Source: Vampirovibrio sp041737375
GTDB lineage: Bacteria; Cyanobacteriota; Vampirovibrionia; Vampirovibrionales; Vampirovibrionaceae
NCBI RefSeq assembly: GCF_041737375.1
Contig: NZ_JBGSRV010000010.1
Location: 620,001-684,000 of the forward strand
Length of the DNA: 64,000 nt
Direction: 5' to 3'
Positions 41,540-51,116 of this stretch are shown piece after piece. Position 1 is the stretch's first letter; each line of letters begins with the position of its first letter. Position numbers and translations under genes: made by a program. A model generated the notes under the pieces. The model saw only the letters and a program-made list of their open reading frames with translations, ran no database searches and was not told where the DNA came from.

Positions 41540-43372
41540 TTAAAGCGAGGCAGGCTCTGGCAAATCAGCGGCGGCAGGGTCTACCTCCTGCTGATTCAAA
41601 CGCGCACCCGGCTTCACGGGTAAAGGCAAAGCGCCGCCTGCTTCCGACGCACCTTCTATAGGCATACCCAGTGGCATGGCAAGCGGCTTGCCGTCTGGCC
41701 CCCGGGGTGCCGATTTTTTCTCGCCTTCCGTGCCACGGCCCAGTTTTAAAATGCTGAACTTTCGGATCAATCGCCCCGAGGAGGAGGCTCCTCCCACAAA
41801 ATGATCCGGGGATAGCGCAGCATCCTTGGCTGTTGAGGTCGGCTGAACGGCTGGTAGCTCGTTATCGGCACCCGATGAACGGGTGAGCTGGATGACCGGC
41901 TCCGGGACAGTGACATCCGGGGTCATGGCAATCATGCCTGCCCGAAATTTAACCGGCACCGTTTGTTCCACTTGCCCTAAAGCCAGGTTAAAAATAATAA
42001 AATCGGTAGAACCCGCCGTAGCGACATAAGCACGCTGCTCAGAAGGCACAGCCACCACGCTGGAAGGGAAACTTTCACCCACTAGTGGAATAAAAGGTTT
42101 TGTAGTACGGCTTCCCAGATTAATCACATCGAAACGGGCATCTCCAGCGGAAAGAACAAACAACTGATTATCATAAACAATCATATCCACTGGCTTTTGG
42201 CCCACAGGCAAGGTTTTCAAAACAGTCCCTTGCAAGTCCATCACCGAAACCTGAGCGTTGCTGCGGCTGGCCACCCAAATTTCCAGCGCCCCGTCAGAAT
42301 TTTTCAGCGCTTTAATGGCTGAAATATCAGGCAAGGCCGGAATGGTTTTCTCAACCGTGCGGGTGATCAAATTGACCAGATACAGTTTGGACTGCCCCGA
42401 ATCGGCCACCAACAGAATGGACTCACCGGGAATCATGGCCATAGCCCCGCCATTTCCCGGCAAAGCAATATTGGCCCCACTTTGCAGCGTTTTAACATCA
42501 ACCACGGACAAGAGCGGAGAATATCGGTTGCTGACAACCACCTCTTCGCGATCCGGCACATACAACACCGAATCTGGCCGCTCACCCACCGGCACACGGG
42601 TTTTTACCAAATTAGACCCCGTATCCACCACCACCAGCTCATTGGTGGAAAGGCACGGAATAAACAACAAGCTTCCGTCTGGCGAAAGCTTCATTCCGGC
42701 AGGCACACTACCCAAGGGGACTTCGCCAGTCACCTTGCCGGTCAGCGGTTCAATGGCAAGCACCTTCTGGTCATTGAGGTCAAAAACGTAGGTCAGCCGG
42801 TTGGTTACCGTCAATTGGGCAGCCTGCCCGCCCTGTTTGGCCAAAGTGACCGAGGGAGGCACGATTAAAGGATTTTTAGCGGGTACATAAGAAGGGTTAT
42901 AAGGCAAAGCGCCTAAAATAATTTTTAACTCCACCGGAATAAACAAGTTGTTGGGCATCACAAAATCCTGCGGCAATAAGCCTTCCCGCAGTTGCATGGG
43001 ATATTCCGCCATTTTAGGAAAGGTAAGCCGCCCGGAAGAAGTTAAAATCAGCTTCATCAGAAAAAAATTGTTATCAAACTGAATGATTTCGGGATACGGC
43101 ACATTTTGCGGCATAGTGGCAATCACCCGCTGAGAGTCGGGGTCCAGATCAGGATCCTGAGGAATGACCGGTACATAGGATTCCCCATTGCTGAACAACA
43201 CCAGCCCATCAAAGCGAACCTTAACCTGAGTATCCTTCTGGCGCAGGTAATTCAAAATACCAGGGGGCAGTTCTGTGGCCCAGGCCAACGACCCGCCTGA
43301 AACGGCAAAACCCAAGGCACAACTGGTGGCCATTACCACACGATGCCAAAAAGAAAGTCTCTGTCCGATCAT
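41540..43372 (-). CDS. Exported YVTN-type beta-propeller protein
   Basis: A 610-residue exported protein. It has a signal peptide from the ATG at 43372 (MIGQRLSFWHRVVMATSCAL, cleavage likely after AWA). An N-terminal region of about 180 residues follows, which includes a PSLTLAKQ-like strand, then a seven-bladed-type propeller built from YVTN repeats such as VTNRLTYVFDLNDQKVLAIEPL, TGKVTGEVPLGSVP, and VVDTGSNLVKTRVPVGERPD. The C-terminal 100 residues are Pro/Gly/Ala-rich and disordered. The upstream frame from 43414 would place 14 basic residues before the signal and is less likely. It lies 99 bases downstream of dapF on the same strand. Function may be surface or periplasmic binding; unknown. 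Confidence 0.8.
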   Translation of the reverse strand: MIGQRLSFWHRVVMATSCALGFAVSGGSLAWATELPPGILNYLRQKDTQVKVRFDGLVLFSNGESYVPVIPQDPDLDPDSQRVIATMPQNVPYPEIIQFDNNFFLMKLILTSSGRLTFPKMAEYPMQLREGLLPQDFVMPNNLFIPVELKIILGALPYNPSYVPAKNPLIVPPSVTLAKQGGQAAQLTVTNRLTYVFDLNDQKVLAIEPLTGKVTGEVPLGSVPAGMKLSPDGSLLFIPCLSTNELVVVDTGSNLVKTRVPVGERPDSVLYVPDREEVVVSNRYSPLLSVVDVKTLQSGANIALPGNGGAMAMIPGESILLVADSGQSKLYLVNLITRTVEKTIPALPDISAIKALKNSDGALEIWVASRSNAQVSVMDLQGTVLKTLPVGQKPVDMIVYDNQLFVLSAGDARFDVINLGSRTTKPFIPLVGESFPSSVVAVPSEQRAYVATAGSTDFIIFNLALGQVEQTVPVKFRAGMIAMTPDVTVPEPVIQLTRSSGADNELPAVQPTSTAKDAALSPDHFVGGASSSGRLIRKFSILKLGRGTEGEKKSAPRGPDGKPLAMPLGMPIEGASEAGGALPLPVKPGARLNQQEVDPAAADLPEPASL

Positions 43373-43447
43373 AATCACTCTTCGCTTTATTCTCGTTAAA
43401 TTTAATGACGGCAAAAGGGAAAAAAGTTTTCCAACTGCGGCCCCAAA

Positions 43448-43476
43448 CCTGAAAAAAGTTCAAAACGTCTTTCAGG
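43448..43476 (-). terminator. Weak hairpin at the end of dapF
   Basis: CCTGAAA and TTTCAGG form a seven-base perfect inverted repeat that spans the dapF stop. On the minus strand the 3' arm is preceded by a T-run and followed by TTTGG. It may slow transcription between dapF and the propeller gene, but the stem is short. Confidence 0.3.
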
Positions 43477-44383
43477 CCGGAACTTTAGGCAATAACTCAA
43501 CCGGAAGTTCAATTTCGCCCTTGAACGCATAAGTAGCCGGGCCGCTCATCAACACGGAAGACCGAGGATTTCCATCCCATTCAATCCGCAAAGCACCACC
43601 GGGCAGGGCCACTTGAACATCCTGATCGGCTTTACCCAACATAATAGCGCCCACCGCCGTGGCGCAGGCACCTGTTCCGCAGGCCAGTGTAAACCCGCAA
43701 CCTCGCTCCCAAACCGTTACTTTCAAATGATTGCGGCTCAAGGTTTCAATAAATTCCACATTGGTTTTGGCAGGAAAAGCGGCATGTTTTTCCAAAGCAG
43801 GGCCATAAACAGCAGGATCCAGCTTTTGGGGCAACTCATCCTGAAAAACCAGACAATGCGGGTTGCCCATACTCACCGGAGTAACAGGGACCGATTGCCC
43901 TAACACGTCTAAAGCCAATCGCTGCACCGGAAACTGAGCGCCGGGTGCCACAAAAGGAATTTGCGCAGGCTCCAGAACAGGAGGCCCCATATCCACAGTA
44001 ACGCTACGATCGACGTTGATTTTAGGGCTAATTGGTCCTGCCAGTGTTTCCACGGTAAAGGCATCCCGGTTAATCAGGCCCAAATCACGAACAAACAAGG
44101 CAAAACAGCGAATGCCGTTGCCACACATCTCAGCCCAGGTGCCATCGCTGTTCAGGTACACAAAGCGAACATCAAAGCGGGTAGGGTCTGAAGGCGGAAC
44201 CGGCAAAATCAAACCATCCGCACCCACCCCGAAATGCCGATCACATAAAAAAGCGGCTAATTTCTCCAGGGTTTCTTTTTGGCGGTCGGGGTGCAAATCC
44301 AAACCCGCCACATCGGGGCCGGATAACATCACAAAATCGTTGCCCAGCCCATGCATTTTGGTAAATGGAATTTTTACGCTCAT
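43472..44383 (-). CDS. dapF: Diaminopimelate epimerase
   Basis: A 303-residue (from ATG 44383) cofactor-independent epimerase that interconverts LL- and meso-diaminopimelate for lysine and peptidoglycan. The two catalytic cysteines are in AEMCGNGIRCFALF and in TLACGTGACATAVGA. IPFTKMHGLGNDFVML near the start and GNPHCLVF in the middle are further signatures. An alternative start five codons earlier (44398) is possible; neither start has a clear ribosome-binding site. The start region overlaps that of the divergent glycosyltransferase promoter region. Confidence 0.96.
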   Translation of the reverse strand: MSVKIPFTKMHGLGNDFVMLSGPDVAGLDLHPDRQKETLEKLAAFLCDRHFGVGADGLILPVPPSDPTRFDVRFVYLNSDGTWAEMCGNGIRCFALFVRDLGLINRDAFTVETLAGPISPKINVDRSVTVDMGPPVLEPAQIPFVAPGAQFPVQRLALDVLGQSVPVTPVSMGNPHCLVFQDELPQKLDPAVYGPALEKHAAFPAKTNVEFIETLSRNHLKVTVWERGCGFTLACGTGACATAVGAIMLGKADQDVQVALPGGALRIEWDGNPRSSVLMSGPATYAFKGEIELPVELLPKVPA

Positions 44384-44433
44384 TTGAGGAGAACCCATGG
44401 CTCAATAAAAGTCTGTTATACAATACTAGCACC

Positions 44434-46122
44434 ATGACCACTTCCGTTAAAGCAACCCAACCCCAACCAACGCCCCAAAAGCGCCAATCCATCCTTCTGG
44501 ATAGCTTGTTGCTGATTGCGGTGTGTTTTATTTTGTTTTTTTTAAAGCTGGGCAGTTATCCGCTGTTTGATCTGGATGAACCTCGTTATGCGGAAGCCGC
44601 ACGAGAAATGCTGGAAAGCGGCAACTGGGTCACCCCCTATTTCAACTATGAAGTTCGCTTTGAAAAACCCGTGCTGTTCTACTGGTTGATTGCCTTGGCC
44701 TATAAGTGGTTCGGCTTGTCGGAGTTCTCGGCCCGGTTTTTCAGCGCGGTGGGCGCCAGCGCCATTGTAGGTATGGTTTATGCCTTTGGCGGCCATTTTA
44801 TTTCCCGGCAATACGGCCTTTACAGCGCGCTTATATTGGCCACCAGCATTCTTTTTATTGGCATCGCCCGCATGTCCATTACCGATATGACGCTGGCCTG
44901 TTTTATGACCGGCACCACACTTTGCCTGTTTTTAGCGGCCCATAAAAATTTAAAATGGTGGCTGGCAGCAGGGGCCGTTGCGGGCTTGGGTATTTTAACC
45001 AAAGGCCCGGTGGCTTTAATTTTACCCGGCGCTATTTTTACGCTTTACACACTGGTAACCGCACAATTCAAACGCTGCCTGCTAAACCGCTGGTTGCCTT
45101 TGGCCCTGTTGATTGCCCTACTGATTGCCGGGCCTTGGTATGTGGCTATTTACCTGGAAAACGGCCCTATTTTTATCGAATCACAATTCATGAACAACGT
45201 CACCCGCTTCTCCGATGTGGTTTCAGGACACCAACAACCGCCCTATTTTTATCCCTTGGTGCTCATCGTGGGCTTTTTGCCCTGGACGCTTTATTTGCCC
45301 GCCGCCATCGCTCAGCTTTGGCACGATTTCAGAACCAATCACCGCCCATGGATTGCCCACTCCCATTTCCCCTACCTCATTTCGCTTTATAGCGCTTTGT
45401 GGATAGCTTTTATTTTTATTTTTTTCAGTCTAGGCAGTACCAAGCTATTAACTTATATTTTGCCGCTTTTTCCAGCGCTGGCCTTATTAACGGCCACCGC
45501 ATGGCATCGGTTTATTTCAGAGGACAAGGGGTCCACCCTGAAGGCATCGGGCTGGTTCCGCATTCCGAGTTTGATTTTGCCGATTGGCATTTTGGTGGGC
45601 GGCACGGTTTTTATAACCAACATGGATAAGCTACTCCCCCGTGAAGCCGCAGGCATTGAAGCCAACAGCTACAACCTGATGGCGGTGGCCGTTTTAATGC
45701 TGGGTGCCTTGTGTACCACTTGGCTGATTCACCAAAAACGGGCTGAACAGGCCCTAAAAGCACAAGCGCTTACCATGATGGTACTGGTTGCGGTGGCCAT
45801 GCAAGGCATTGTGCCAAACGTCAGCAAAGCGGCCCAAAGTGTTATGATGGGATTTCTGAAAAAGACCAATGGGCAACCCCTAATGCTCTACGAAATTCAG
45901 CGGACCAGCCTCACTTTTTATGGCCAGCGTAGAGTTCCCCGCTATGTTGAAGAGCAACAAACCGCTATACTGGCCGAATTAGACAAAAGTCCCCAAACTT
46001 TCGTCATCACTAAAAACCAGCATGTGGACAACTTCCGCCCCCTGATTCCCCGGACTTACCAGTTGAACATTGTTGAAAAAGACGCTGTTTATAGTTTACT
46101 TTCAGTACGCAAAAAGCCTTGA
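44434..46122 (+). CDS. ArnT-like (GT83/GT39-type) membrane glycosyltransferase
   Basis: A 562-residue integral membrane protein with about 11-12 transmembrane helices. FDLDEPRYAEAAREMLESGNW with the catalytic acidic pair and FEKPVLFYWLIALAYKWFG are the conserved first-loop features of the ArnT/PMT superfamily. Such enzymes move sugar from an undecaprenyl phosphate carrier onto lipid A, a glycan or a protein at the periplasmic face. Substrate is unknown. The start at 44434 follows a TATACAAT box within about ten bases, so the message may have almost no leader. It is the first gene of a set with a GT2 and a flippase-like protein. Confidence 0.88.
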   Translation: MTTSVKATQPQPTPQKRQSILLDSLLLIAVCFILFFLKLGSYPLFDLDEPRYAEAAREMLESGNWVTPYFNYEVRFEKPVLFYWLIALAYKWFGLSEFSARFFSAVGASAIVGMVYAFGGHFISRQYGLYSALILATSILFIGIARMSITDMTLACFMTGTTLCLFLAAHKNLKWWLAAGAVAGLGILTKGPVALILPGAIFTLYTLVTAQFKRCLLNRWLPLALLIALLIAGPWYVAIYLENGPIFIESQFMNNVTRFSDVVSGHQQPPYFYPLVLIVGFLPWTLYLPAAIAQLWHDFRTNHRPWIAHSHFPYLISLYSALWIAFIFIFFSLGSTKLLTYILPLFPALALLTATAWHRFISEDKGSTLKASGWFRIPSLILPIGILVGGTVFITNMDKLLPREAAGIEANSYNLMAVAVLMLGALCTTWLIHQKRAEQALKAQALTMMVLVAVAMQGIVPNVSKAAQSVMMGFLKKTNGQPLMLYEIQRTSLTFYGQRRVPRYVEEQQTAILAELDKSPQTFVITKNQHVDNFRPLIPRTYQLNIVEKDAVYSLLSVRKKP

Positions 46123-46144
46123 GCCCAGCACAGGATACCGCATC

Positions 46145-47191
46145 ATGAACGCACGCCAACCTTCCGCCAGCCTTTATAGTAGCCAAACACCCTATCCGGT
46201 TGATGTTTCATTCATCATCCCGGTGTACAACGAAGTGGAAAACGTAGACGCCCTGATTCGGGAAGTGGCACAGACTGGCTACAAGCTCAACCGCTCCTTT
46301 GAAATGGTGCTGGTTGATGATGGCTCCAAAGATGGCACCGTAGAAGCCTTGCGCCATCTGTCCGATGAGTTTCCGCAACTGCGTGTGGTTTGCCTTAAAC
46401 GAAATTTTGGTCAGACCGCAGCCACCTCGGCTGGCTTTCGCTACGCTCAGGGTAAATATTTTGTGACCCTGGATGGGGATTTGCAGAATGACCCGGCCCA
46501 GGTGCCCGAAATTGTGGACATGCTGGAAAACGAAGGCCTGGATATTGTTTGTGGATGGCGTAAGCACCGGCAAGACAAAGCCCTGACCCGCAAACTGCCT
46601 TCTATGATTGCCAACCGCATTATTGGGGCTTCTACGGGCGTGAAAATTCACGACTACGGCTGCTCCCTGAAGGTTTACCGGGCGGAAGTGGCCAAAGAAG
46701 TACCGCTTTACGGGGAAATGCACCGCTTTATCCCCGCATTGGCCAGTATTGATGGCGCCATTATTAAGGAAGTACCGGTCAACCACCGCCCCAGAGTGGC
46801 TGGCACCAGCAAATACGGCCTATCCAGAACCTTTAAAGTGATACTGGACTTATTGACGGTACTGTTTTTAAAGCGCTTCTTAACCCGCCCACTACATATG
46901 TTTGGCCGGGCAGGATTTGCCTTCTTTTTTGCAGGGGCTTTAATTTTAAGCTATCTGGTGGTGGATAAACTACTACTGGGTCACGATATTGGCGATCGCC
47001 CCCTGCTATTGCTTGGCGTACTGATGTTTATCACCGGCATTCAGCTGATTAGTACAGGGATGGTGGCTGAAATTCAGGCTCGTACTTATTTTGAATCTCA
47101 GGATAAACCCATTTATAAAGTCCGTGAAGTCATTCAGCGTGAAGTCGCACAGCATGAGCCTACCCACCTTGGCCAACCAGCCATCCGCTGA
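46145..47191 (+). CDS. GT2 dolichyl-phosphate-mannose-synthase-like glycosyltransferase
   Basis: A 348-residue GT2 enzyme with a GT-A domain (VSFIIPVYNEVENVDALI, then MVLVDDGSKDGTVEAL, KRNFGQTAATSAGFRYAQG, and VTLDGDLQNDP with the metal-binding DGD). Two C-terminal membrane helices follow (about 250-275 and 280-305). This is the ArnC/GtrB/DPM1 type that loads a sugar onto undecaprenyl phosphate at the cytoplasmic face for a membrane transferase such as the preceding gene. The ATG at 46145 was chosen to match the family start. Its last 38 bases overlap the next gene. Confidence 0.93.
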   Translation: MNARQPSASLYSSQTPYPVDVSFIIPVYNEVENVDALIREVAQTGYKLNRSFEMVLVDDGSKDGTVEALRHLSDEFPQLRVVCLKRNFGQTAATSAGFRYAQGKYFVTLDGDLQNDPAQVPEIVDMLENEGLDIVCGWRKHRQDKALTRKLPSMIANRIIGASTGVKIHDYGCSLKVYRAEVAKEVPLYGEMHRFIPALASIDGAIIKEVPVNHRPRVAGTSKYGLSRTFKVILDLLTVLFLKRFLTRPLHMFGRAGFAFFFAGALILSYLVVDKLLLGHDIGDRPLLLLGVLMFITGIQLISTGMVAEIQARTYFESQDKPIYKVREVIQREVAQHEPTHLGQPAIR

Positions 47192-48185
47192 TCAAAAGCG
47201 GGCATTCTCCCCAAAACTGATTTTAAAAATCCTGATTAGCGTGGTACTGCTGGGCTTTTTGCTGCAATACACCGGCCTTGAAAAAACCCTGGCTCAGTTA
47301 TCCAAGGCCAACCTTTGGTATATCCCGGTGGGGATAGTAGTTTACCTGATTGGGCAGTTCATCAGCGCTTACCGGTGGAAATTCCTGAGCGCGGCGCTGG
47401 ATTTTAAGCTGGCCCTGCGGGAATTTTACGACTACTACCTGATTGGCATGTTTTTCAACCTGTTTTTACCGGGGGCCATTGGTGGCGATATGCTGCGCAT
47501 GTTTTATTTGGCCAAAAGCGCCAATCGGCGAAAGCGGGAAGCCCTACTCACCTTGCTGGCCGAGCGTGGGGTGGGACTGGTGGCGCTTTTGCTCCTTACC
47601 AGCGTGGTTTGCCTCACCCCGGTGATGACCTCGGTCAATTTAACCATACCCATTCAACTGCCACTGCTGAACACCCTTTATTTTGATTTACGAGTGCTGC
47701 TGTTTGGCCTGTCTGGTATTTTACTGGCTGGCTATTTGGCGCTTTGGGCCTTGCCTTTGGACAAACTGTTCACTCAATTTCCCAAATTAGCGCTGTTGGG
47801 TCAGGCCAAAGTGTATTGGGCCAATGTGGGGTTATTGCTCAAATCCGTTTCCATTTCCATTTTTGTACACCTGATGATGATTCTCATGCACTTGCTGATT
47901 GCCCATGCCCTGCATGTTTCGGTGGATCCTGCCTACATGGCGGTTACTTATGGGGTTGTTTCCCTGGCAAGTGTTTTGCCCATTGCCTTTAACGGCTTTG
48001 GAGTAAGGGAAGGAACCTACCTGCTGCTGCTAACCAAGGCTGGGCTGGCCCCAGACACCGCTTTGGCCTTTGCCTTTTACTGGGTGATTATTTCCACCTG
48101 CACCTCGCTGATTGGTGGCCTGGTGCTGCTCAAAGGGCATTATAAAACCCCAACCTCACAAGAAAAAGCAGACCTGCTGGACTAA
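47154..48185 (+). CDS. UPF0104/AglD-type integral membrane protein
   Basis: A 343-residue polytopic protein of the lysylphosphatidylglycerol-synthase-transmembrane-like (UPF0104) family. LISAYRWKFLSA and LREFYDYYLIGMFFNLFLPGAIGGDMLRMFYL are the family signature. At the C-terminal end is the AFNGFGVREGTYLLLL segment. Family members are proposed to act in lipid or lipid-linked sugar flipping; none is proven here. The start at 47154 overlaps the GT2 gene by 38 bases, so it is translationally coupled, and the three genes make a coherent glycolipid or glycan assembly set. Confidence 0.85.
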   Translation: MSLPTLANQPSADQKRAFSPKLILKILISVVLLGFLLQYTGLEKTLAQLSKANLWYIPVGIVVYLIGQFISAYRWKFLSAALDFKLALREFYDYYLIGMFFNLFLPGAIGGDMLRMFYLAKSANRRKREALLTLLAERGVGLVALLLLTSVVCLTPVMTSVNLTIPIQLPLLNTLYFDLRVLLFGLSGILLAGYLALWALPLDKLFTQFPKLALLGQAKVYWANVGLLLKSVSISIFVHLMMILMHLLIAHALHVSVDPAYMAVTYGVVSLASVLPIAFNGFGVREGTYLLLLTKAGLAPDTALAFAFYWVIISTCTSLIGGLVLLKGHYKTPTSQEKADLLD

Positions 48186-48440
48186 AACTCATTAAAGCGC
48201 ATTGGATTAAAACGCACCGAGCCGATCAACTTATTTTTATCAGCGCTTTTTATAAACTCAACCATGGCATCCTTGCAGGATGAAATGATTTCAATACGCG
48301 CCACTTTTGTTAAGATAATCTTTACCTAATGGCTCTGAATATGGGACAATCCTAGTAATCAGAAAGGAATATCCTGTTCGTTTTTGTCCAACTTTTAGAG
48401 AACCCACCGCATTTCAACCCAGAATGATGAGGTTTACGCT

Positions 48441-50384
48441 TTGAAAAGCCGACTGTTTCCCGTTTCCCGGCCGCCTTTCCTGATTACACTATTGGCATTG
48501 TCCATCAGTGTTTCCACTGCCGTAAGCCAAGCCTGGGCGCAAGATGCGCTGGCTCCCGCCGATGATGTGACCTCCACAGAAGAGACATCCCCCACCCCTT
48601 TAAGCGAGTTCGCCCCCGATCAAGTCCGTGCGGCTCGCAACCAAAGATATGATCAAGGCCTGACCATCAACAAAATCAACATTGAAGGCAACAAGCTGGT
48701 TCAGACCGACCGTATCAAAGACTCCATGCTTATCCGGCCCGGTAGCCTCTACAGTAAAACCACCCTGAAAGACGATTTACGTCGCATTTACGACCTGGGC
48801 TACTTTACCGAAAAAATTAAAGCGGTCCCCGTATCCACCAGCGAAGGCATTGTGTTGCGTATTGTGGTGCAGGAAAATGCCCCGGTCACCGGTGTTCACA
48901 TTGATGGCAACACCATTATTGAAGATACCGAACTACAAAGCATTTTTGCCAGCCAGACCGGCATGCCCCAAAACATTGGCCAGCTGAACGAAAGCATTGA
49001 GAAAGTTGAAAAACTGTACTCAGACAAAGGCTATGTGCTGGCTCGGGTTTCCAACATTGAGGATGATCCCGACGGGGTCATCAACCTGAAAATTAACGAA
49101 GGGGTGATTGATAAAGTTCAGTTTGTGGGCAACCGCAAAACCAAGGATTTTGTCATCAAGCGCCTCATGACCTCCAAGGTGGGAGATGTCTACAACGAGA
49201 AAGCTTTGGCCGATGACTTAAAGCGCATTTTCGGAACTCAGGCGTTTTCCGATGTCCGTCGTGTCATTACGGCCTCACCGGATAACCCGGATAAATACAA
49301 CCTGACCGTGGAAGTGGATGAAAAACGAACCGGCTCCATTTCGGTGGGCGGCGGTGTGGATACCAACACCGGCCTATTTGGCTCAGTGGGCTATACCGAT
49401 CCCAACTTTTTAGGCCGTGGGCAAAACGTGAACTCGGTCTTTGCGGTGGGTAGCGGTATTATTGGCCGTGATCGCAGTACTCAAGCCAGTGCCAGAACCT
49501 ATCAATTTGATGTAGGCTGGAGCGATCCCAGCTTTATGAACACGCCAAACTCACTAAGCGCTAACCTTTACGGGCGTGATTATTCCAGCTTTAACGTACC
49601 CTTGGGTATTGAGCGCCGAATTGGCTCAGAATTAGCCTGGGGCGCACCATTGATGAACTACAAAAACACCTCGGTGGGCCTAAGCCTGCGAGGCGAAAAT
49701 GTCAGCATTCGGGATTTTGCCAGTAACGCGGATTTAACCGAATTTGGTATTTCATCAGCAGATCGTAAAGAGCAGCTGAAAGGCGGTACCTTCGTTTCCT
49801 TATCGCCAACCATCGCCTTTGATACCCGAAACAACCGCTTCAACCCTACTCAAGGCTGGCTCAACACCTTCTCTTTAACCGGTGCTTACGGGTTAAGCAA
49901 CAACTCCTACGGCTTGGCCAGCGCCAACCTGCGTAAATACATTAAAATCCGGGAAGGCATTACCCTGGCTTTAAACGCTCAGGGTGGAAACTCCTTGCTG
50001 GGCGATATTCCCGAATTCAATATGTTCCGTATGGGCGGCGCTTACTCGGTGCGGGGCTTCCAGGAAGGCGGCTTGGGTATTGGCAATGGCTACCTGCTTA
50101 GCACAGCCGAACTGCGAGCCAAAGTGCCCATGTTTGGCAAGTTAAAGAACGTACCAGTCCTCAACACCCTGAGCCTGGCCTCCTTTGTGGATGCGGGCAG
50201 CGTGTTGGGACAATCCAACTTTAACAGCGTCTTCAACCGCTCCGGCAACGGCATGTCTACCGGTTTGGGCATTCGGGTCAATATGCCAGGGGTTGGCCCC
50301 ATTCGGATTGACTACGCCATTCCCATCTCCGGCGGCGGTAAATACAACCGGGCCTGGAACTTTGGGGTTGGCGAGAAATTCTAG
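48441..50384 (+). CDS. bamA: Outer membrane protein assembly factor BamA/Omp85
   Basis: A 647-residue Omp85 protein that inserts beta-barrels into the outer membrane. It begins at a TTG (GAGG eight bases upstream) with a signal peptide (about 1-34, SQAWAQ). Three POTRA repeats follow from about residue 72 (ITKINIEGNKL-like, then TGVHIDGNTI, then DKVQFVGNRKT), and a C-terminal 16-strand barrel from about 285 that ends YNRAWNFGVGEKF, with aromatic C-terminus. FRMGGAYSVRGFQEGG is the conserved barrel L6 segment with the VRGF motif. Three POTRA units are the cyanobacterial number; proteobacterial BamA has five. ompH follows 127 bases downstream. Confidence 0.93.
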   Translation: MKSRLFPVSRPPFLITLLALSISVSTAVSQAWAQDALAPADDVTSTEETSPTPLSEFAPDQVRAARNQRYDQGLTINKINIEGNKLVQTDRIKDSMLIRPGSLYSKTTLKDDLRRIYDLGYFTEKIKAVPVSTSEGIVLRIVVQENAPVTGVHIDGNTIIEDTELQSIFASQTGMPQNIGQLNESIEKVEKLYSDKGYVLARVSNIEDDPDGVINLKINEGVIDKVQFVGNRKTKDFVIKRLMTSKVGDVYNEKALADDLKRIFGTQAFSDVRRVITASPDNPDKYNLTVEVDEKRTGSISVGGGVDTNTGLFGSVGYTDPNFLGRGQNVNSVFAVGSGIIGRDRSTQASARTYQFDVGWSDPSFMNTPNSLSANLYGRDYSSFNVPLGIERRIGSELAWGAPLMNYKNTSVGLSLRGENVSIRDFASNADLTEFGISSADRKEQLKGGTFVSLSPTIAFDTRNNRFNPTQGWLNTFSLTGAYGLSNNSYGLASANLRKYIKIREGITLALNAQGGNSLLGDIPEFNMFRMGGAYSVRGFQEGGLGIGNGYLLSTAELRAKVPMFGKLKNVPVLNTLSLASFVDAGSVLGQSNFNSVFNRSGNGMSTGLGIRVNMPGVGPIRIDYAIPISGGGKYNRAWNFGVGEKF

Positions 50385-50511
50385 TCTCTCAGGCAACCCT
50401 GAAAAATCAGATGGGAACAACACTGTGCCTTTGGCATCTTGTTCAATATCGCGATTTCTGAAATAATCGAAAGAATTGCAAGTACGTTTGTCCTAAGGAG
50501 TCCCCTATCTC

Positions 50512-51000
50512 ATGAAGCGTATCCTCACCATTGTACTGTCTGTACTGGTATTGGGACTGGGTGGCCTGCGGGCAGCTCAAGCCGCTGATACTATTGGCAC
50601 CATTGATTACGAAAAACTGGTTCGTTCCTACAACAAAGCCCAAATGTTCAACGATGACATGAAGGCAAAGGAAGCGGATCTGGAAAAAATGCAAGCCGAG
50701 TTCGTTAAACAAATTCGGGAAGCCAAAACAAAGCAGCCCAACAACCCGGTTGCCGTGGATCAGCTGCAAAAAAGCCTGGAAGACAAACTGGCCGCCAAAG
50801 TGAACGAGTACCGTGACACTCAGGCCAGTAAAGCCAAAAGTCTGGAAGACGCTATGACCAATACCATTCAGGATGTGGCTCGTGGCAAAAACCTGTCTGT
50901 TATTATCGCCAAGCAATCCGTGTTTGTGGGCGGCACCGACATTACCAATGATGTGCTGTCTCGCTTGAATGCCGCCGGTACAACGCCTGCCGCCAAGTAA
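50512..51000 (+). CDS. OmpH/Skp family periplasmic chaperone
   Basis: A 162-residue secreted protein with a signal peptide (about 1-24, ending AAQAA) and a mainly helical mature part, IGTIDYEKLVRSYNKAQMF followed by long Lys/Glu-rich helices and a terminal IIAKQSVFVGGTDITNDVLSRL. Skp-type chaperones hold unfolded outer membrane proteins on the way to BamA, and gene order bamA-ompH is conserved in many diderm bacteria. AAGGAG lies about 11 bases before the ATG. A clear terminator follows. Confidence 0.88.
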   Translation: MKRILTIVLSVLVLGLGGLRAAQAADTIGTIDYEKLVRSYNKAQMFNDDMKAKEADLEKMQAEFVKQIREAKTKQPNNPVAVDQLQKSLEDKLAAKVNEYRDTQASKAKSLEDAMTNTIQDVARGKNLSVIIAKQSVFVGGTDITNDVLSRLNAAGTTPAAK

Positions 51001-51019
51001 ATCATTTCATTAAATCCTT

Positions 51020-51049
51020 AAAAAGTCGGGCTTTCGGGTCCGGCTTTTT
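51020..51049 (+). terminator. Intrinsic terminator after ompH
   Basis: AAAAAGTCGG and CCGGCTTTTT form a ten-base stem (one G-T pair) around a ten-base loop, 19 bases past the ompH stop, with the U-tract built into the 3' arm. This ends the bamA-ompH transcript before mutS. Confidence 0.8.
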
Positions 51050-51116
51050 AGTGGATAGGGGTTTACAGACTTTAACCTCCCCGGATTTTAGGGTGGAATC
51101 TTGCTAAAATCAGGAA

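Noticed and set aside
46208..46786. A 192-codon minus-strand frame opposite the GT2 gene
   Set aside because: It is the mirror of a strongly conserved coding region and has no independent initiation signal.
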